DNA from: Natrinema longum
GTDB taxonomy: Archaea; Halobacteriota; Halobacteria; Halobacteriales; Natrialbaceae
Assembly (NCBI RefSeq): GCF_017352095.1
Contig: NZ_CP071463.1
Coordinates: 1,364,001-1,428,000 of the forward strand
Direction: 5' to 3'
DNA: 64,000 nucleotides
Position numbers and translations under genes: made by a program. Below the pieces are notes generated by a model. That model saw nothing but the letters and a program-made list of their open reading frames with translations, did no database searches and was not told where the DNA came from. Positions 35,440 to 43,722 of the stretch are shown here, one piece after another (the stretch's first letter is position 1; every line of letters begins with the position of its first letter).

Positions 35440-35646
35440 CTATCTCGCGTCTTTGGGGATGAAATCGGACGTCTTCATCTCACGGTACGTCGCGCAGTCG
35501 GGGCAGGCGTGGACGACGTCGCGATTGTCGCCGAAGACACGAGCGAACTGGCGGGTGACCTGGTTACCACAGTTGACACATCGAGGGGCGCTCGTTTGCT
35601 CTCTGGACGACATTGGCGTCCACTTCGCGGATTGGTCCGTCGACAT
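35440..35646 (-). CDS. Small zinc-finger protein (DUF7563-like)
   Basis: The protein is 68 residues long. The two CxxC pairs, CVNC (about residue 23-26) and CPDC (about 48-51), form one zinc ribbon, followed by ATYREMKTSDFIPKDA. Small zinc-finger proteins of this kind are abundant in haloarchaea and some affect growth or biofilm. The start at 35646 is supported by TATAGTAAATA on the same strand 25-36 bp upstream. A shorter start at 35610 (MSSREQ) is possible. Confidence 0.75.
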   Translation of the reverse strand: MSTDQSAKWTPMSSREQTSAPRCVNCGNQVTRQFARVFGDNRDVVHACPDCATYREMKTSDFIPKDAR

Positions 35647-36444
35647 CAACAACCCGTATCCACAGAACGGTATTTACTATAGACCGCATAATCTCCCTCG
35701 ATACTGGTAGTCACGCGTTTCGACGGTAATTCACAGGTGAGAAAGACGGTTCGGATATGGAGAGTATTGGCGGCTCGTTCGGTAGAAATACGATATTTCG
35801 ACCGGGTAATACGATATTTCACGGCCGGTGACCGGGACGTCGGGAGCGACCAGCTATCTGCGGGAATGACGAGGGGTAGTTCGCGACCCCCACGGGCACG
35901 GAGTCGACCGTGCAGTCGGTTCCGGGAACACCACGCTCGGCTACCGGGCCGGCCACCGTCAATCGAGTATCGGCAGGTGTCTCGTTCCGATGGCGACTGC
36001 GACGCACGGGGAGAGACCAGACGCGTGGACCCCCATCCGTTCGTGGAATAACTACCAGCAGTCGTATTGAACCGTAGAACGCACGAACGCAGATACCGAC
36101 GACGATAGCCAGCCGCCAGCCCTCGAGGGGGTTCCCGTGGCCGGGCCTCGAGCGAAATGACCGTCTCTAACGGGTCACGACGGTCGCTCTGCCCCGACGA
36201 CGAAACACCTAACACGGTTCCCGAGGCAAGCAGTAGATATGAGCGATTCCGTCGCTCCCACGGCGTTCTCGGGTCCACGCGCCACCGTTTTCGTAGGGGC
36301 TCCGTAGCCCCCCATTTCCCCACCCCGTTTCGACGGATGTATTGTCGCCGACCAGCATTCACCGAGCAACGACCGCTCTATGGACGAGACCCAATCAGAC
36401 AGTTCGACGACGTACCGACGGCGCCCACGACGGGCGGTGAGAGC
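35647..36444. other. Long intergenic region upstream of valS
   Basis: Almost 800 bp without a convincing gene. The left part is AT-rich and holds two 13-bp direct repeats AATACGATATTTC at 35787-35799 and 35808-35820. The right part (about 35850-36440) is GC-rich and open in several frames, but without recognisable protein similarity or codon bias. Confidence 0.5.
35787..35820. repeat. Two 13-bp direct repeats 21 bp apart
   Basis: AATACGATATTTC occurs twice with a 21-bp period, two turns of the helix. This places both copies on the same face of DNA, as expected for a pair of protein-binding sites. Confidence 0.5.
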
Positions 36445-39159
36445 ATGAGCATGGACACGCCCGAGCGAGAAGACGAACCCAGCCTCGAGGGCGGCTACGA
36501 CCCGGAATCGGTCGAAACCCGCTGGCAACGGCGCTGGATCGACGAGGACGTCTACGCGTACGAGGCCGAGGAAGAGCGGGACCCGAACACGGTCTACGCG
36601 ATCGACACGCCGCCACCGACGGTCTCGGGAAGCCTGCATATGGGCCACCTCTATGGCTCGACCTTGCAGGATTTCGCCGCGCGATTCCAGCGAATGCACG
36701 ACGGCAACGTACTCTTTCCGTTTGGCTACGACGACAACGGGATCGCGAGCGAACGGTTGACCGAATCGGAACTGGACATCCGCCACCAGGACTACGAGCG
36801 CCGGGAGTTTCAGGAACTCTGCCGCGAGATCTGTGCGGAGTACGAGGCCGAGTTCACGGAGAAGATGCAGAACCTCGGGACCTCGATCGACTGGTCGAAC
36901 ACCTACAAGACGATCGAGCCCCGCGTCCAGCGGATCTCCCAACTGTCCTTCCTCGATCTCTACGAGAAGGGGCGTGAGTACCGCAAGAAGGCACCCGCGA
37001 TCTGGTGTCCCGAGTGCGAGACGGCCATCTCACAGGTCGAGATGGAAGACGACGAGCGCGGCTCGCACTTCAACGACATCGCGTTCGAACTCGTCGGTGA
37101 CGATGCGCCCCGCGAGGAGTTCGTCATCTCCACGACGCGACCGGAACTCATCCCGGCCTGCGTCTCCGTCTTCGTCCACCCCGACGACGAGGAGAACCAG
37201 GACCTCGTCGGCGAGACCGCTCGCATCCCGATCTTCGGCCACGAGGTGCCGATCATCGAGGACGAGCGCGTGGACATGGAGAAGGGCAGCGGCGTCGTGA
37301 TGTGCTGTACCTTCGGCGACCAGAACGACATCGAGTGGTACCAGGCCCACGACCTGCCCCTGCGCGTCGCGATCGACGAATCCGCGACGATGACCGATCT
37401 CGCGGGCGAGTACGAGGGCATGTCCACCGAGGAGGCCCGCGACGCCATCGTCGAGGATCTCGACGACGAGGGCTCCCTGCGCGACCGCTGGGAGATCACC
37501 CACGCCGTGCAGGTCCACGAACGCTGCGACACCGCCGTCGAGTACCGCGTCTCCAAGCAGTGGTACGTCGAAATCTTAGATCACAAAGACGAGTACCTCA
37601 AGGCCGGCCGCGAGATGGACTGGTACCCCGAGAAGATGTTTACCAGGTACGAACATTGGATCGAGGGCCTCGAGTGGGACTGGCTGATCTCGCGCCAGCG
37701 CGACTCGGGGATCCCGTTCCCGGTCTGGTATTGTGCGGACTGCGACCATCCGGTGATGGCCGAGCGGGAGGAGCTGCCGGTCGATCCGCTGAGCGACGAT
37801 CCCCCAGTCGATGCCTGTCCCGAATGTGGCCACGACGAGTTCGAGGCCGAAGAGGACGTCTTCGACACGTGGGCGACCTCCTCGCTGACGCCGCTGATCA
37901 ACGCGGGCTGGGACTGGGACGCCGACGCCGAGCAGTTCACGATGGACAACCCCGAGCTCTACCCGTTCGATCTCCGCCCGCAGGGCCACGACATCATCTC
38001 CTTCTGGCTGTTCCACACCGTCGTCAAGTGCTACGAGCACACCGGCGAGGTGCCATTCGACGCGACGATGATCAACGGCCACGTGCTCGACGAGAACCGC
38101 GAGAAGATGTCCAAATCGCGGGGGAACGTCGTCGAACCCGACGAAGTGCTTTCGGAGTACCCCGTCGACGCCGTCCGGTTCTGGGCGGCCAGCGCCGCCG
38201 TCGGCGACGACTTCCCGTATCAGGAGAAGGACCTCACCGCAGGCGAGAAGCTCCTGCGAAAGCTCTGGAACGCCTCGAAACTCGTCGACACGCTCGCGCC
38301 CGCCGATCCCGACGAGCCCGCCGACCTCGAGGCGATCGATCGCTGGCTCCTCGCGGAGCTGGACGACGCCGTCGACGACCTCACGGCCCACCTCGAGGAC
38401 TACGAGTTCGCGAAGGCCCGCGATCGGCTGCGGACCTTCTTCTGGAACACCTTCTGTGACGACTACCTCGAGATCGCCAAGACGCGCGAGGACAACCCGT
38501 CGACACAGTACGCGCTACGGACGGCTCACCGAACGTTCCTCGAGCTGTGGGCTCCGTTCCTGCCCCACGCGACGGAGGAGGTCTGGCAGGCCGTCTACGC
38601 AGACAGCGAGGCGCGTAGCGCCTCGGATACGTCGAACGGCGAGGGAAGCGAGCCGCGAGACAGTGACGGCGACCTCGAGAGCATCCACACCCGCGACTGG
38701 CCCGCCCCACAGGGCCACGAGGCCGACCTCGAGGCCGGCGAAACGGCTATGGAGGTCATCTCCGCGCTGCGTCGCTACAAGAGCGAACGCCAGTTGCCGC
38801 TGAACGCCGACCTCGAGTCCGTGGCCGTCTACGGCTCCATCGACGGCTTCGAGGACGCGATCCAGAACGTGATGCACGTCGACGAACTCACGGTCCTCGC
38901 GGAACCACCGGAGATCACGACCGAGGTCGCCGAAATCGACCTCGACTACTCGACGCTCGGCCCGAAATTCGGGTCGAAGGTCGGCGAGATCGACGCCGGC
39001 ATCGAGAGCGGCGAGTACGAGATCGACGACGACGAGGACGTTCTGAGAGTCGCCGGCGAGGAACTCGAGGACGACCTCTTCGACGTCGAACTCGAGCGGA
39101 CCTACTCGGGCGAAGGCGAGATGATCGAAACCGAGTCGGCGGTTCTCATCCTCGAGTAG
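36445..39159 (+). CDS. valS: Valyl-tRNA synthetase
   Basis: This class I synthetase has 904 residues and charges tRNA-Val. The HIGH-type motif is TVSGSLHMGHLYGS (near residue 60), the KMSKS motif is REKMSKSRGNVVEPDE, and the CP1 editing domain with EFVISTTRPELIPA is complete. Cys pairs (WCPECETAI and CPEC) form zinc sites. Near residue 725 there is a low-complexity insertion rich in Ser, Glu and Asp, whose DNA contains a perfect hairpin (38608-38624). The start MSMDTPERED (36445) precedes the first conserved residues; ATG 36451 is an alternative. Confidence 0.96.
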   Translation: MSMDTPEREDEPSLEGGYDPESVETRWQRRWIDEDVYAYEAEEERDPNTVYAIDTPPPTVSGSLHMGHLYGSTLQDFAARFQRMHDGNVLFPFGYDDNGIASERLTESELDIRHQDYERREFQELCREICAEYEAEFTEKMQNLGTSIDWSNTYKTIEPRVQRISQLSFLDLYEKGREYRKKAPAIWCPECETAISQVEMEDDERGSHFNDIAFELVGDDAPREEFVISTTRPELIPACVSVFVHPDDEENQDLVGETARIPIFGHEVPIIEDERVDMEKGSGVVMCCTFGDQNDIEWYQAHDLPLRVAIDESATMTDLAGEYEGMSTEEARDAIVEDLDDEGSLRDRWEITHAVQVHERCDTAVEYRVSKQWYVEILDHKDEYLKAGREMDWYPEKMFTRYEHWIEGLEWDWLISRQRDSGIPFPVWYCADCDHPVMAEREELPVDPLSDDPPVDACPECGHDEFEAEEDVFDTWATSSLTPLINAGWDWDADAEQFTMDNPELYPFDLRPQGHDIISFWLFHTVVKCYEHTGEVPFDATMINGHVLDENREKMSKSRGNVVEPDEVLSEYPVDAVRFWAASAAVGDDFPYQEKDLTAGEKLLRKLWNASKLVDTLAPADPDEPADLEAIDRWLLAELDDAVDDLTAHLEDYEFAKARDRLRTFFWNTFCDDYLEIAKTREDNPSTQYALRTAHRTFLELWAPFLPHATEEVWQAVYADSEARSASDTSNGEGSEPRDSDGDLESIHTRDWPAPQGHEADLEAGETAMEVISALRRYKSERQLPLNADLESVAVYGSIDGFEDAIQNVMHVDELTVLAEPPEITTEVAEIDLDYSTLGPKFGSKVGEIDAGIESGEYEIDDDEDVLRVAGEELEDDLFDVELERTYSGEGEMIETESAVLILE
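38608..38624 (+). repeat. Palindromic insert within valS
   Basis: GAGGCGC-GTA-GCGCCTC is a 7-bp perfect stem with a GTA loop in the linker between the anticodon-binding and C-terminal parts. On the other strand it reads GAGGCGC-TAC-GCGCCTC, similar in design to GACCCGC-TAC-GCGGGTC after the thermosome gene. Confidence 0.4.
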
Positions 39160-39441
39160 CGTCCGCCGTCCCGTCTCCGAGTGTGGACCGCCGACGCACA
39201 GTGTCGGCGTGATCGGCCCCGAACCACCGGGCGACGATGCCGTGCGTCGATATCCCGTGTCCGTTCGGCGTTTCGGCGATCGGATCCACTCGATTCTGCC
39301 GGACTGTCTCGAAATCCGTCCGAAAAGACCGGTTCTAACGGAACAGTTATGCCACTATCGGCCAATCGTGAGCCGTACTCTGCTACAGCCGCTACGAGCC
39401 GACGGGTCGATCGCCGCCGTGTCAGCCGAGTACAGTGCACT

Positions 39442-39792
39442 ATGACGACAGATATCTCGGACGCGAAACCCGTGGACATCGATCCGTCCCTGGCCCAGAA
39501 CACGATCTTCGAGCTCCTACTCGAGGAACGACGCCGATACGCGTTGTACTACCTCTCCCGGACCGTGGGAGCGGTCAGCCTCGAGGACCTCATCGACCGA
39601 ATCGCCGATCGAACGGATGCCGATCACGACGGAAGCGACCGGATCGCCGTCGAGTTCCACCACAACCACTTGCGAAAGTTGATCGACGCGGGGGTCCTGC
39701 GCTACGACGAAGACGCCGGGACGGTCGAGCGACGGACCGCGGCCCGTTCGCTGGACCCGTACCTCGAACTCACGTACGTCGACGACCTGTAG
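39442..39792 (+). CDS. Small winged-helix protein (DUF7344-like), second copy
   Basis: The protein is 116 residues long. NTIFELLLEERRRYALYYLSRTVGAVSLEDLIDRIAD and the later VEFHHNHLRKLIDAGVLRYDED follow the DUF7344 pattern (LLxxxRRRYxLxYL ... HxxHLxKLxxAGxxxYD). It is probably a DNA-binding regulator. It resembles the protein encoded at 19237 in architecture but differs in most positions. No promoter element stands out in the 282-bp gap upstream. Confidence 0.75.
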   Translation: MTTDISDAKPVDIDPSLAQNTIFELLLEERRRYALYYLSRTVGAVSLEDLIDRIADRTDADHDGSDRIAVEFHHNHLRKLIDAGVLRYDEDAGTVERRTAARSLDPYLELTYVDDL

Positions 39793-39821
39793 AACACACT
39801 CGACACTGCCCGAATCGACAG

Positions 39822-40526
39822 CTACGGGTGGCTCCTGGCAGATTCACACTTTTTGACCCGGGTCGCGAGCGCGAGAAACAGCGCCAGGAGGACGAAGGTA
39901 ACTTCGCCCGCGGCGATCACGCCGAGTGCGTCGGCCTCGAGGAACACGCTCGTCTCCCGCGCGACGGGGATGATCGTGTGATGGGGCTCCCCGACGATCG
40001 GGACGAAGTAGTCGACGACGAGGTTGCTCCAGTACCAAACCACGGCGACGGCGACGGCCCACACCGGGAAGTCGCTGATCCGGTAGAGGACGAACGCCTG
40101 GACGACCATCGCGAGGTGGCTCCAGAAGAGGAACTGATACATCAGCGGGTGGAGATACGCGTACGAATCGGCGAACACGAGCAGCGTGTACGGGGTCCAA
40201 AGCCCCAGGACGACGTTTCCGAAGAAGGCCAGCGCGGTGAGCCACGGCTGTTCGCGACCGAGTTTCCAGGCGGCGATCGCCAGCGCGATAAACAGCGTCG
40301 CGAGCGGACTATCCGGGACCCAGGGCCACAGCACGGTCGCCGTCCCGGCGAACTGTCCCGAGTAGTACCAGAAGCCGAAGGCCGTCCCCGCGAGGTTGAT
40401 CGCCACGACCAGCCACGCAAAGCGCAGGCCGAGGTCCTCGAGTATCGTCGGCACTGGCGCGAGATAGGCCGGGAGCGACTCGTCGTCGGGTCGCTGACGA
40501 TCGGACAGCCGAGTCGACGCGGTCAT
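39822..40526 (-). CDS. DUF1405-family membrane protein
   Basis: This protein of 234 residues has about six hydrophobic helices. The pattern FWYYSGQFAGT, LWTPYTLLVFADS and YWSNLVVDYFVPIVGEPHHTIIP matches the DUF1405 family of archaea and Firmicutes. Its function is unknown. The start at MTASTRLSDRQ was chosen because the upstream in-frame extension lacks coding character. It converges with the DUF7344-like gene and is divergent from pdxS. Confidence 0.78.
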   Translation of the reverse strand: MTASTRLSDRQRPDDESLPAYLAPVPTILEDLGLRFAWLVVAINLAGTAFGFWYYSGQFAGTATVLWPWVPDSPLATLFIALAIAAWKLGREQPWLTALAFFGNVVLGLWTPYTLLVFADSYAYLHPLMYQFLFWSHLAMVVQAFVLYRISDFPVWAVAVAVVWYWSNLVVDYFVPIVGEPHHTIIPVARETSVFLEADALGVIAAGEVTFVLLALFLALATRVKKCESARSHP

Positions 40527-40736
40527 TGTCCGGCGCGACGGACGGAGCCCGCAAAACAGTAGCGGTTGGCTTGCGGCCGCGACCCGTCCCCGCCACGGAG
40601 GCGGTTGGGAGCGAGACGCGACGGGGCTCGAGGTGGCGTCGGAGCCGGCACGTGAATGTTGCCGAACGATTTCGGCTCCTCCGGCCGAACCGTCCCCAAA
40701 GAACACGCGTAAGTGCGGTGACTCCTAACGCGGCAT

Positions 40737-41645
40737 ATGGCCGATACCACCGATCTCGAGGAACTACGGCGCGGAACCGATCTCGTCAAACGCGGATTCG
40801 CACGGATGCAGAAAGGCGGCGTCATCATGGACGTCGTCAACGAGGAACAGGCCCGAATCGCCGAGGACGCCGGTGCCGTCGCGGTCATGGCACTGGAAGC
40901 GGTCCCGGCGGACATCCGCAAGCGCGGCGGCGTCGCCCGGATGGCCGACCCCGCCGACGTCGAGGACATCGTCGACTCCGTTTCGATCCCGGTCATGGGG
41001 AAATCCCGGATCGGCCACACGAAGGAAGCCCAGATCCTCGAGGCCGTCGGGGTCGACATGATCGACGAATCGGAGGTGCTGACCCCCGCCGACGACGCCT
41101 ACCACATCGACAAGCGCGACTTTACCGCGCCGTTCGTCTGTGGCGCACGCGACCTCGGCGAGGCGCTGCGTCGGATCGACGAGGGCGCGGCGATGATCCG
41201 GACGAAAGGCGAGGCCGGCACCGGCGACGTCAACCAGGCCGTCCACCACCAGCGGACGATCAAGGGTGCGATCCGAACGCTCGAGGGCATGAGCCACGAG
41301 GAACGCGAGGCGTTCGCCCGCGAGATCGAGGCACCCGCAGAACTCGTCCACGAGACCGCCGAGATGGGCCGCCTTCCCGTCGTGAACTTCGCCGCCGGCG
41401 GGATCGCGACGCCCGCCGACGCGGCGCTCATGATGCACCACGAGTGTGACGGCATCTTCGTGGGCAGCGGCATCTTCGGCGCGGAGAACCCGCCCGAAAT
41501 GGCCGACGCGATCGTCCAGGCGACGAACAACTGGGACGACCCCGAGACGCTCGCGGAGATCTCGAAGAACCTCGGTAAGAGCATGAAAGGCGACGCGAAC
41601 GTCGACCTCCCCGAGGAAGAGAAGATGCAGGGTCGCGGCGTCTAA
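40737..41645 (+). CDS. pdxS: Pyridoxal 5'-phosphate synthase subunit PdxS
   Basis: The protein is 302 residues long, a (beta/alpha)8 barrel that joins ribose 5-phosphate, glyceraldehyde 3-phosphate and ammonia into PLP. Signatures: [48 protein letters not shown] (lysine of the active site), [16 protein letters not shown] and [17 protein letters not shown]. It forms a 12-mer with the glutaminase PdxT, whose gene is not in this window. Confidence 0.97.
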   Translation: MADTTDLEELRRGTDLVKRGFARMQKGGVIMDVVNEEQARIAEDAGAVAVMALEAVPADIRKRGGVARMADPADVEDIVDSVSIPVMGKSRIGHTKEAQILEAVGVDMIDESEVLTPADDAYHIDKRDFTAPFVCGARDLGEALRRIDEGAAMIRTKGEAGTGDVNQAVHHQRTIKGAIRTLEGMSHEEREAFAREIEAPAELVHETAEMGRLPVVNFAAGGIATPADAALMMHHECDGIFVGSGIFGAENPPEMADAIVQATNNWDDPETLAEISKNLGKSMKGDANVDLPEEEKMQGRGV

Positions 41646-41737
41646 CTGACGGAGGACCCAGTTCCGTTTTCTGACGCCCCTGAACTGCGGCTGATCGGCA
41701 AGCACGTCCGTTTTGTGCGTCTACTGCGCCCGACTAT

Positions 41738-42322
41738 ATGAGTCAGACATCGTCCTCGACCAGCGTCGAGCAACTCCTGGACCGAATTACGGCGGGAACC
41801 GAACGGTTGCTTCAGGAAGCCGCACCCGACGGATCGGACGAGACGCGGGCGACGATAGCAGAACTCCTGGATGTCGTCGAGGAAGTCGACGATCTCCTCG
41901 AGACGATCGATTTCGAGCGGCTGCCGGACGCAGTCGACGTGTCGGCGCTTCCGGATCTCGTCGGGCGAGACGGATTCGCAAACGCGGTCCGCGAAAGGGA
42001 GCCGGACCTGGCGCTGGATCTCAGTACGATCCGGGACGTCATCGAACTGCGAGGGTTGTGGAACACCGTCGATATCGCCGATTTCTTGCGGGAATTGCGA
42101 CAGCTCGAGACGGAACTCGAGGACGTCGTCGGCCCCGGCTACGCTGGTCGGAAACCGGTCTCGAACAACCCGACTGCGGTCTCGTCGGTGCCGTACGGTC
42201 CGTTACCGGCCAGCGTCTCGACGAGAGTGTCGACCGTTCCGACGAACGTTCGGCATGCGAAGGTCGATGCGCTCCCTCGGATCTACAGTCGCCGCTGGAC
42301 GACTGCCGGCCGATCGAAATGA
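41738..42322 (+). CDS. Conserved haloarchaeal helical protein
   Basis: The protein is 194 residues long. The first 140 residues are predicted helical and acidic, with repeats of LLD/VVEEVDDLLETIDFERLPDAVDVSALPDLV. A basic C-terminal part (PVSNNPTAVSSVPYGPLPASVSTRVSTVPTNVRHAKVDALPRIYSRRW) has a conserved-looking Ser-Thr-Val-Pro motif and ends IYSRRW. It resembles conserved haloarchaeal proteins I know only as hypothetical. No functional hint from neighbours. Confidence 0.55.
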   Translation: MSQTSSSTSVEQLLDRITAGTERLLQEAAPDGSDETRATIAELLDVVEEVDDLLETIDFERLPDAVDVSALPDLVGRDGFANAVREREPDLALDLSTIRDVIELRGLWNTVDIADFLRELRQLETELEDVVGPGYAGRKPVSNNPTAVSSVPYGPLPASVSTRVSTVPTNVRHAKVDALPRIYSRRWTTAGRSK

Positions 42323-42357
42323 GCCGCCGCTCCCACCGCGGCCGACACGGCGAACCG

Positions 42358-42708
42358 CTACCACCACCGCTGGAGCGGCGGAACGATGCCCGCTCGGACG
42401 AGCGCGAGAACGGCGAGATACGTCATGGTCGCGCCACAACACAGTGACAGTATCACCACAGGCGCGATTCGAGTCCCGACGACGGCACCGCCGATCGCCG
42501 CCACGAGTGACCCGATCTGGACGCTCCGTCGGTCCCAGTATCGCCGGACGGTGTCGTACTCTCGAGTGGCAAGCAGTTCGAACGCGATCGTTGCGATACC
42601 GCCGCCGAGCAGGAAAAACGGGGACAGCGATACGTCGGCGAGGACGGCGAGGCCCACGAACGCAGCGAGCGCGAGCACCGCGAGCGCGGCGTCGGTTCGC
42701 GTTCCCAT
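42358..42708 (-). CDS. Four-helix membrane protein
   Basis: The protein is 116 residues long with four hydrophobic helices: ALAVLALAAFVGLAVLAD, FFLLGGGIATIAFELLA, IGSLVAAIGGAVVG and VVILSLCCGATMTYLAVLALV. The gene starts two bases after the stop of the upstream thrB gene, so it is probably co-transcribed with it. Function unknown. Confidence 0.65.
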   Translation of the reverse strand: MGTRTDAALAVLALAAFVGLAVLADVSLSPFFLLGGGIATIAFELLATREYDTVRRYWDRRSVQIGSLVAAIGGAVVGTRIAPVVILSLCCGATMTYLAVLALVRAGIVPPLQRWW

Positions 42709-42710
42709 TC

Positions 42711-43598
42711 CTACGAGCCGTCGCGATACAGCGTCGCACCCTCGCCGATCGCGGTCTGATACGCGCGACTCTCCACGCCGGCCGCGTCGAAAGCGTCGAC
42801 CATCGCCGAGGCGATCGCCCGCTGCTCCCGGCGGCGACAGACCGCGAGGATCCCCGGGCCGGCACCGCTGACCGTCACGCCGGTCGCGCCCGCCTCGAGG
42901 GCGGCCTCGCGAACCGACTCGTAGCCGTCGATCAGTTTGGTCCGTTCGGGCGTGACGATGTCGTCGCGCATGCCGCTCCCGACGAGGTCGGGATCGTCTC
43001 GCGTCATGCCGACGGTCAGCGTGGCGGCGCTGCCGACGGTGTCGACGACGTCGTCCATGGAAGCCGAATCAGGGACGACGCCGCGTGCATCGCGCGTGGA
43101 CACGGAAATTTCGGGAAGACAGGCGACGACGGGGACGGCGGCATCGACCTGCGTGACGCCGTCGTCGGTGACGATCGTGAACCCGCCTAACAGCGCGGGG
43201 GCGACGTTGTCGGCGTGGGCTTCACCGGAGACGAGCGCCTCGCCTTCGGCGGCGACGGGGACGAGTTCCCGTCGGGAACGCCCGCGGTCGTAGAGCGCGT
43301 TCAGTGCCACGGCAGCACCGGCGGCGCTCGCTGCCGACGATCCCAGCCCCGAGGACGGCCGGACGCCCTTATCGATCCGGATACGGGCGGGGGCGTCCAA
43401 CGCCTTCGCAACCGCACCGACGGTATTCTTTGCAGGGTCCTCCGGGATGTACTCGCTGCCAGCGCCGGTAACCGTAATCGTCGTTTCCGGGGCGCGTTCG
43501 ACCCTGATCACGTCGGCGGGCGTCCCGAGAGCAACGCCGAAGACGTCGAAGCCACTCCCGAGGTTCGCACTCGTCGCAGGTGCCCGCACGGTGAGCAT
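42711..43598 (-). CDS. thrB: Homoserine kinase
   Basis: The protein is 295 residues long, a GHMP kinase. The start MLTVRAPATSANLGSGFDVFG is the family N-terminus. The ATP loop is VRPSSGLGSSAASAAGAAVALN, and the C-terminal motif VSGAGPGILAVC closes the active site. It phosphorylates L-homoserine in threonine biosynthesis. The gene is followed by a small membrane-protein gene two bases away. Confidence 0.93.
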   Translation of the reverse strand: MLTVRAPATSANLGSGFDVFGVALGTPADVIRVERAPETTITVTGAGSEYIPEDPAKNTVGAVAKALDAPARIRIDKGVRPSSGLGSSAASAAGAAVALNALYDRGRSRRELVPVAAEGEALVSGEAHADNVAPALLGGFTIVTDDGVTQVDAAVPVVACLPEISVSTRDARGVVPDSASMDDVVDTVGSAATLTVGMTRDDPDLVGSGMRDDIVTPERTKLIDGYESVREAALEAGATGVTVSGAGPGILAVCRRREQRAIASAMVDAFDAAGVESRAYQTAIGEGATLYRDGS

Positions 43599-43722
43599 GC
43601 CGATTCCTTCCGAGACGGCGGTCAAAAAGGTAGCGAACGAGACCGACCACCGACGGAGCGGTCAGAACGTCGAATCGATCCGATCGTGGCACCGCTCGGA
43701 CGGTCGAAGTAGACGCAGTGGC

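Noticed and set aside
35647-36362. Long open frame upstream of valS on the minus strand
   Set aside because: It is Arg/Ser-rich with no domain, and its end crosses the promoter of the zinc-finger gene. It lacks haloarchaeal acidic composition.
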